From Solanum dulcamara (Eukaryota; Streptophyta; Magnoliopsida; Solanales; Solanaceae), in assembly GCF_947179165.1 (NCBI RefSeq), contig NC_077247.1, forward strand, positions 49,954,935-50,018,934: a stretch of 64,000 nt of DNA. Reading direction: 5' to 3'. The translations under genes and the position numbers were made by a program. Below the pieces are notes generated by a model. That model saw only the letters and a program-made list of their open reading frames with translations, was not told where the DNA came from and did not search any database. Of this stretch, positions 61,371-64,000 are shown one piece after another (position 1 is the first letter of the stretch; every line of letters starts with the position of its first letter).

Positions 61371-64000
61371 ATGACTAGGTTGCCACTTGAGTCGTCGCCG
61401 ATTAACATCGCCGGTCCGGAGACAAACTGGTGGGACCACGTCAACGAGTCCGTTCAGTGGCAAGATGGGATTTTCTACTCCCTTTGTGCTTCCTATGCTC
61501 TTGTTTCAGCCGTTGCCCTAGTAATTTTCTCTTTCTCTTCCATTCTCTTTTTCTGCTCTGTAGATATGTCAAGATAAGTGTTTTTTTTTTTGTGAATTTG
61601 ACGATTAAAGAAGAGATTGGGAACTGAAATTTTAGGATGAATGGGGAATTGATGTAGATGATTTATATTTTCGACTCCTACTAGTTTGATGTTGAGATGC
61701 AGTTGATAGAATTGCAGATTCTAGTTCATGTTATAAAGTCAAGTACTTGCTGTTAGTTGGGTAGTTTCTTAACTTCTGTTAGAAATGGAAAATCTTGGTC
61801 AACTGTAAGACTGAAATATTGGAGTTTGGATATCACACAAAAATATGTTTCATGAATGTTTTATTACGAAGTGTAACTTAGGGGTTTCCATTGAGACAAA
61901 TTTGTAGTGGACTGACTGGTTAATCATTCTTCTTGCAGGTTCGGTTAGACTGTTAGTTTAAAACTACAGAATAGTTTTACTTAGTGTCAAATTGGATACT
62001 TCCTTATTGTACTCTCCTTACTTTTCAGAGGATTTTGCACAGACTTTCGGATGTTTTATGGACAATTTTTATCTTTGTTCGCTATGTTAGATTTCCAAAT
62101 TATTTCATAATCAATTATCATGTAGATGCTTGCTGTTCATTGATCTATAACTTCAAAGCTTTGATATTTTATCTAAGGTTTTGATGTCATTATATGGGAG
62201 TACTCCTTTCGTGTGTGCTTGTGGGACTTATGATCTTTCCAATAAGCAGATGAGTTTCATGGAAAGGTGTTTATTCATACTTTTGATTAATATATGTATA
62301 TCAGATACAGTATTTACCTAATGCTGCATGTTTACAGAACTGTTTTCCTTGTGGTGCTTACTTAGTTTTTGATACTTTTGGTTGAGTCTATGAGTTAATT
62401 ATGTGCAGATTCAATTAATAAGGATCGATTTGAGGGTACCCGAGTATGGTTGGACAACACAAAAGGTGTTCCATCTGATGAACTTTGTTGTGAATGGAGG
62501 TAAAACGGAACAAACGGTCCAGCTCTTTTATTTTTAATCTGGAATTTTGTTTTAAATGCAAATCTTTTGTTTTTCAGTTCGTGCAATTGTCTTTGGATTT
62601 CACAAACAGGATTTTCTGTTCCATCCTAAGGTAATGTTCTTCTTTCCTGAAAAGTAACTTTTCAATTGTCAATCTTTTTTCTTAATTATGTTCAGTTTGT
62701 TTTCAATAGAACGCGACAATGTATGCAAACCTGAACGTGTTGCCTTGTTCTTACCAACCATTTACCTTTTTCTCTAATTAATTATTCTTTTCTTTATAGT
62801 GCGTCAACTTATGTAGGAACTATCAGAAATCAAAATTAGGTTAGAACAGTACCTAGAAAAGCTATCACCTGTGGGACCATTTTCAAGTGGAAGCGCATGA
62901 TGTTAATTTTTGCTAATTGGAGCTGTAGGCTTTCTTTTATCTTTGACTCTCTTAACTTTGAGCTTAATTTGACATTTCAGATTCCTTACCTTTCAATTTA
63001 TTTGTTCGGAAGGTCATCCTGCCCTCTTACTGCTAATATAGTCCAATAGCAGTACAGCAATCCTTGTTTGTTTAATGTGAGAGCTAATTGGATTGAAAGC
63101 TCACTAGTAGATACTTTCTGTCTTTCAGATTTCAGTTTGAAGCTTATTACCCAGTGTTGTCAAAGGCGCGCTTTAACCGCGCTTAAGTCCTGAAGCGAGG
63201 CTCAAAACGTGTTTAGCGCTTCGCCTCGCTTTATGTGCAATTCAGTGTGGTCATCAAGGTTCTAAGGCAAATATGTGCACTTCAGTGTGGTCATCAAGGT
63301 TCTCAGGCAAAATTTTCCTTGCCATTGAGCCTCTTTTGAAGAAGTGACACTAAACAATTGATATTTCACTTTATCATGCCTTTTTTTCAATTTCTTTCGT
63401 CATATATTTGTTATTTATGTTTATAATTATTAGTCTTGGACTAAACATATATATTTGTATCCTTTTCTCCCTTTGCGCCTTTTTTCATTAAAGTCCACAC
63501 TTTATTTGTGCTCTGCGCTTAAAGCCCCAATGGACCTTAGAGTTTTTTTGCGCTTTTTGCCTTTGATAACAATGATATTACCAAGTTACCTATCTTTTAC
63601 TTGCTCTAAACTTTTGGTTTGACTGCGATTGGCCGATGGCATTGTTCAAGTGCTTAGATTTATAGTTCCTCTGCAGCCAGAAAAACTGTATTGTTGCCTT
63701 GTCAAACCTTTAGCTTTGACTATCATTTTATTGGGATGAATTTTCTGTCAGCAATAAATGAATCTACTGAAAGCACTTCCCCATTACGGCTTCTGTGATC
63801 TCTTTCCTTAATTTGGGTGGGCCACTGCTGGACTGTCACTTTTAGGCTGATGGCATGAGAAATAAAAATAAATAACATGCCACAACTGCCTCTTAAGCTG
63901 CCGCCTAATTGTTTACTGATGTTAGATTTGCTCCACGATAACCAGGTGCTGACTCTGGCAATATTGGACCTACCAGGTCTCCTTTTCTTTTCAACATTCA
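61371..64000 (+). CDS. TOM1/TOM3-type seven-transmembrane protein, 5' part
   Basis: Plant membrane protein of the tonoplast, named for its role as a host factor in tobamovirus RNA replication; its normal cellular role is less clear. Exons in the window: 61371-61520, 62409-62499, 62578-62630 and 63946-64000, the last one running off the end. All junctions are GT..AG and keep the frame. The N-terminus has the family signature [20 protein letters not shown] followed by the first membrane segment ([11 protein letters not shown]). Exon 2 has [20 protein letters not shown], exon 3 [18 protein letters not shown], and exon 4 a new membrane segment ([17 protein letters not shown]). No defect is visible in this part. 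Which paralogue (TOM1, TOM3 or THH1) cannot be decided here. Confidence 0.92.
63145..63587. mobile_element. MITE in intron 3 of the TOM1-like gene
   Basis: The element is about 63155-63577. The left end TGTTGTCAAAGGCGCGCTTT and right end GCGCTTTTTGCCTTTGATAACA are inverted copies. Flanks TATTACCCAG (63145-63154) and TATTACCAAG (63578-63587) look like a 10-bp target duplication with one mismatch. Inside, a ~41-bp stretch is duplicated in tandem (CAGTGTGGTCATCAAGGTTCT at about 63243 and 63283). Confidence 0.65.

Overview
This is nuclear plant DNA, most likely from a Solanaceae species of the tomato/potato type. The reasons are spliced genes with GT..AG introns, very AT-rich intergenic DNA, Solanaceae-type tRNA-derived SINEs, Stowaway and Mutator MITEs, and LTR retrotransposons primed by initiator tRNA-Met. 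The species call is an inference from recognised families, not from a database search. Exon models were built by hand from splice signals, reading phase and recognisable protein families; those for the pseudouridine synthase, P450 and phospholipase genes close exactly in frame.

Layout. 1-6281: an RNA pseudouridine synthase gene (minus strand, nine coding exons) with its downstream flank. 6282-13500: intergenic DNA with a solo LTR bounded by a perfect 5-bp duplication and a GA-rich repeat-bearing MITE. 13569-15672: a two-exon CYP77-type cytochrome P450 (plus). 15673-28260: a 12.6-kb gene desert with a SINE, two Stowaway MITEs, a Mutator-type MITE, a nested MITE pair, dispersed copies of one ~250-bp segment and a tandem MITE array. 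28765-36975: an 18-exon gene for the LRR/ARM/patatin phospholipase pPLAI (plus), with a duplicated stretch that includes TATA-like motifs upstream. 37900-39273: an intronless PPR gene (plus). 39605-40040: a broken duplicate of the last pPLAI exon. 41465-41869: a small basic protein gene. 43478-43754: a U2 snRNA locus with a canonical plant snRNA promoter but a diverged body. 44079-60032: a three-level nest, in which a hAT-like element holds a Ty1/copia element, which holds a young internally deleted Ty3/gypsy element. 61371-64000: the first four coding exons of a TOM1/TOM3-type seven-transmembrane protein, running off the window.

The genes do not form a pathway or operon; they are independent housekeeping or metabolic loci. 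I found no new multi-gene system. The most informative structures are the datable nested transposons, the non-autonomous gypsy element that keeps only an integrase remnant, the diverged U2 locus, and the duplications around pPLAI.
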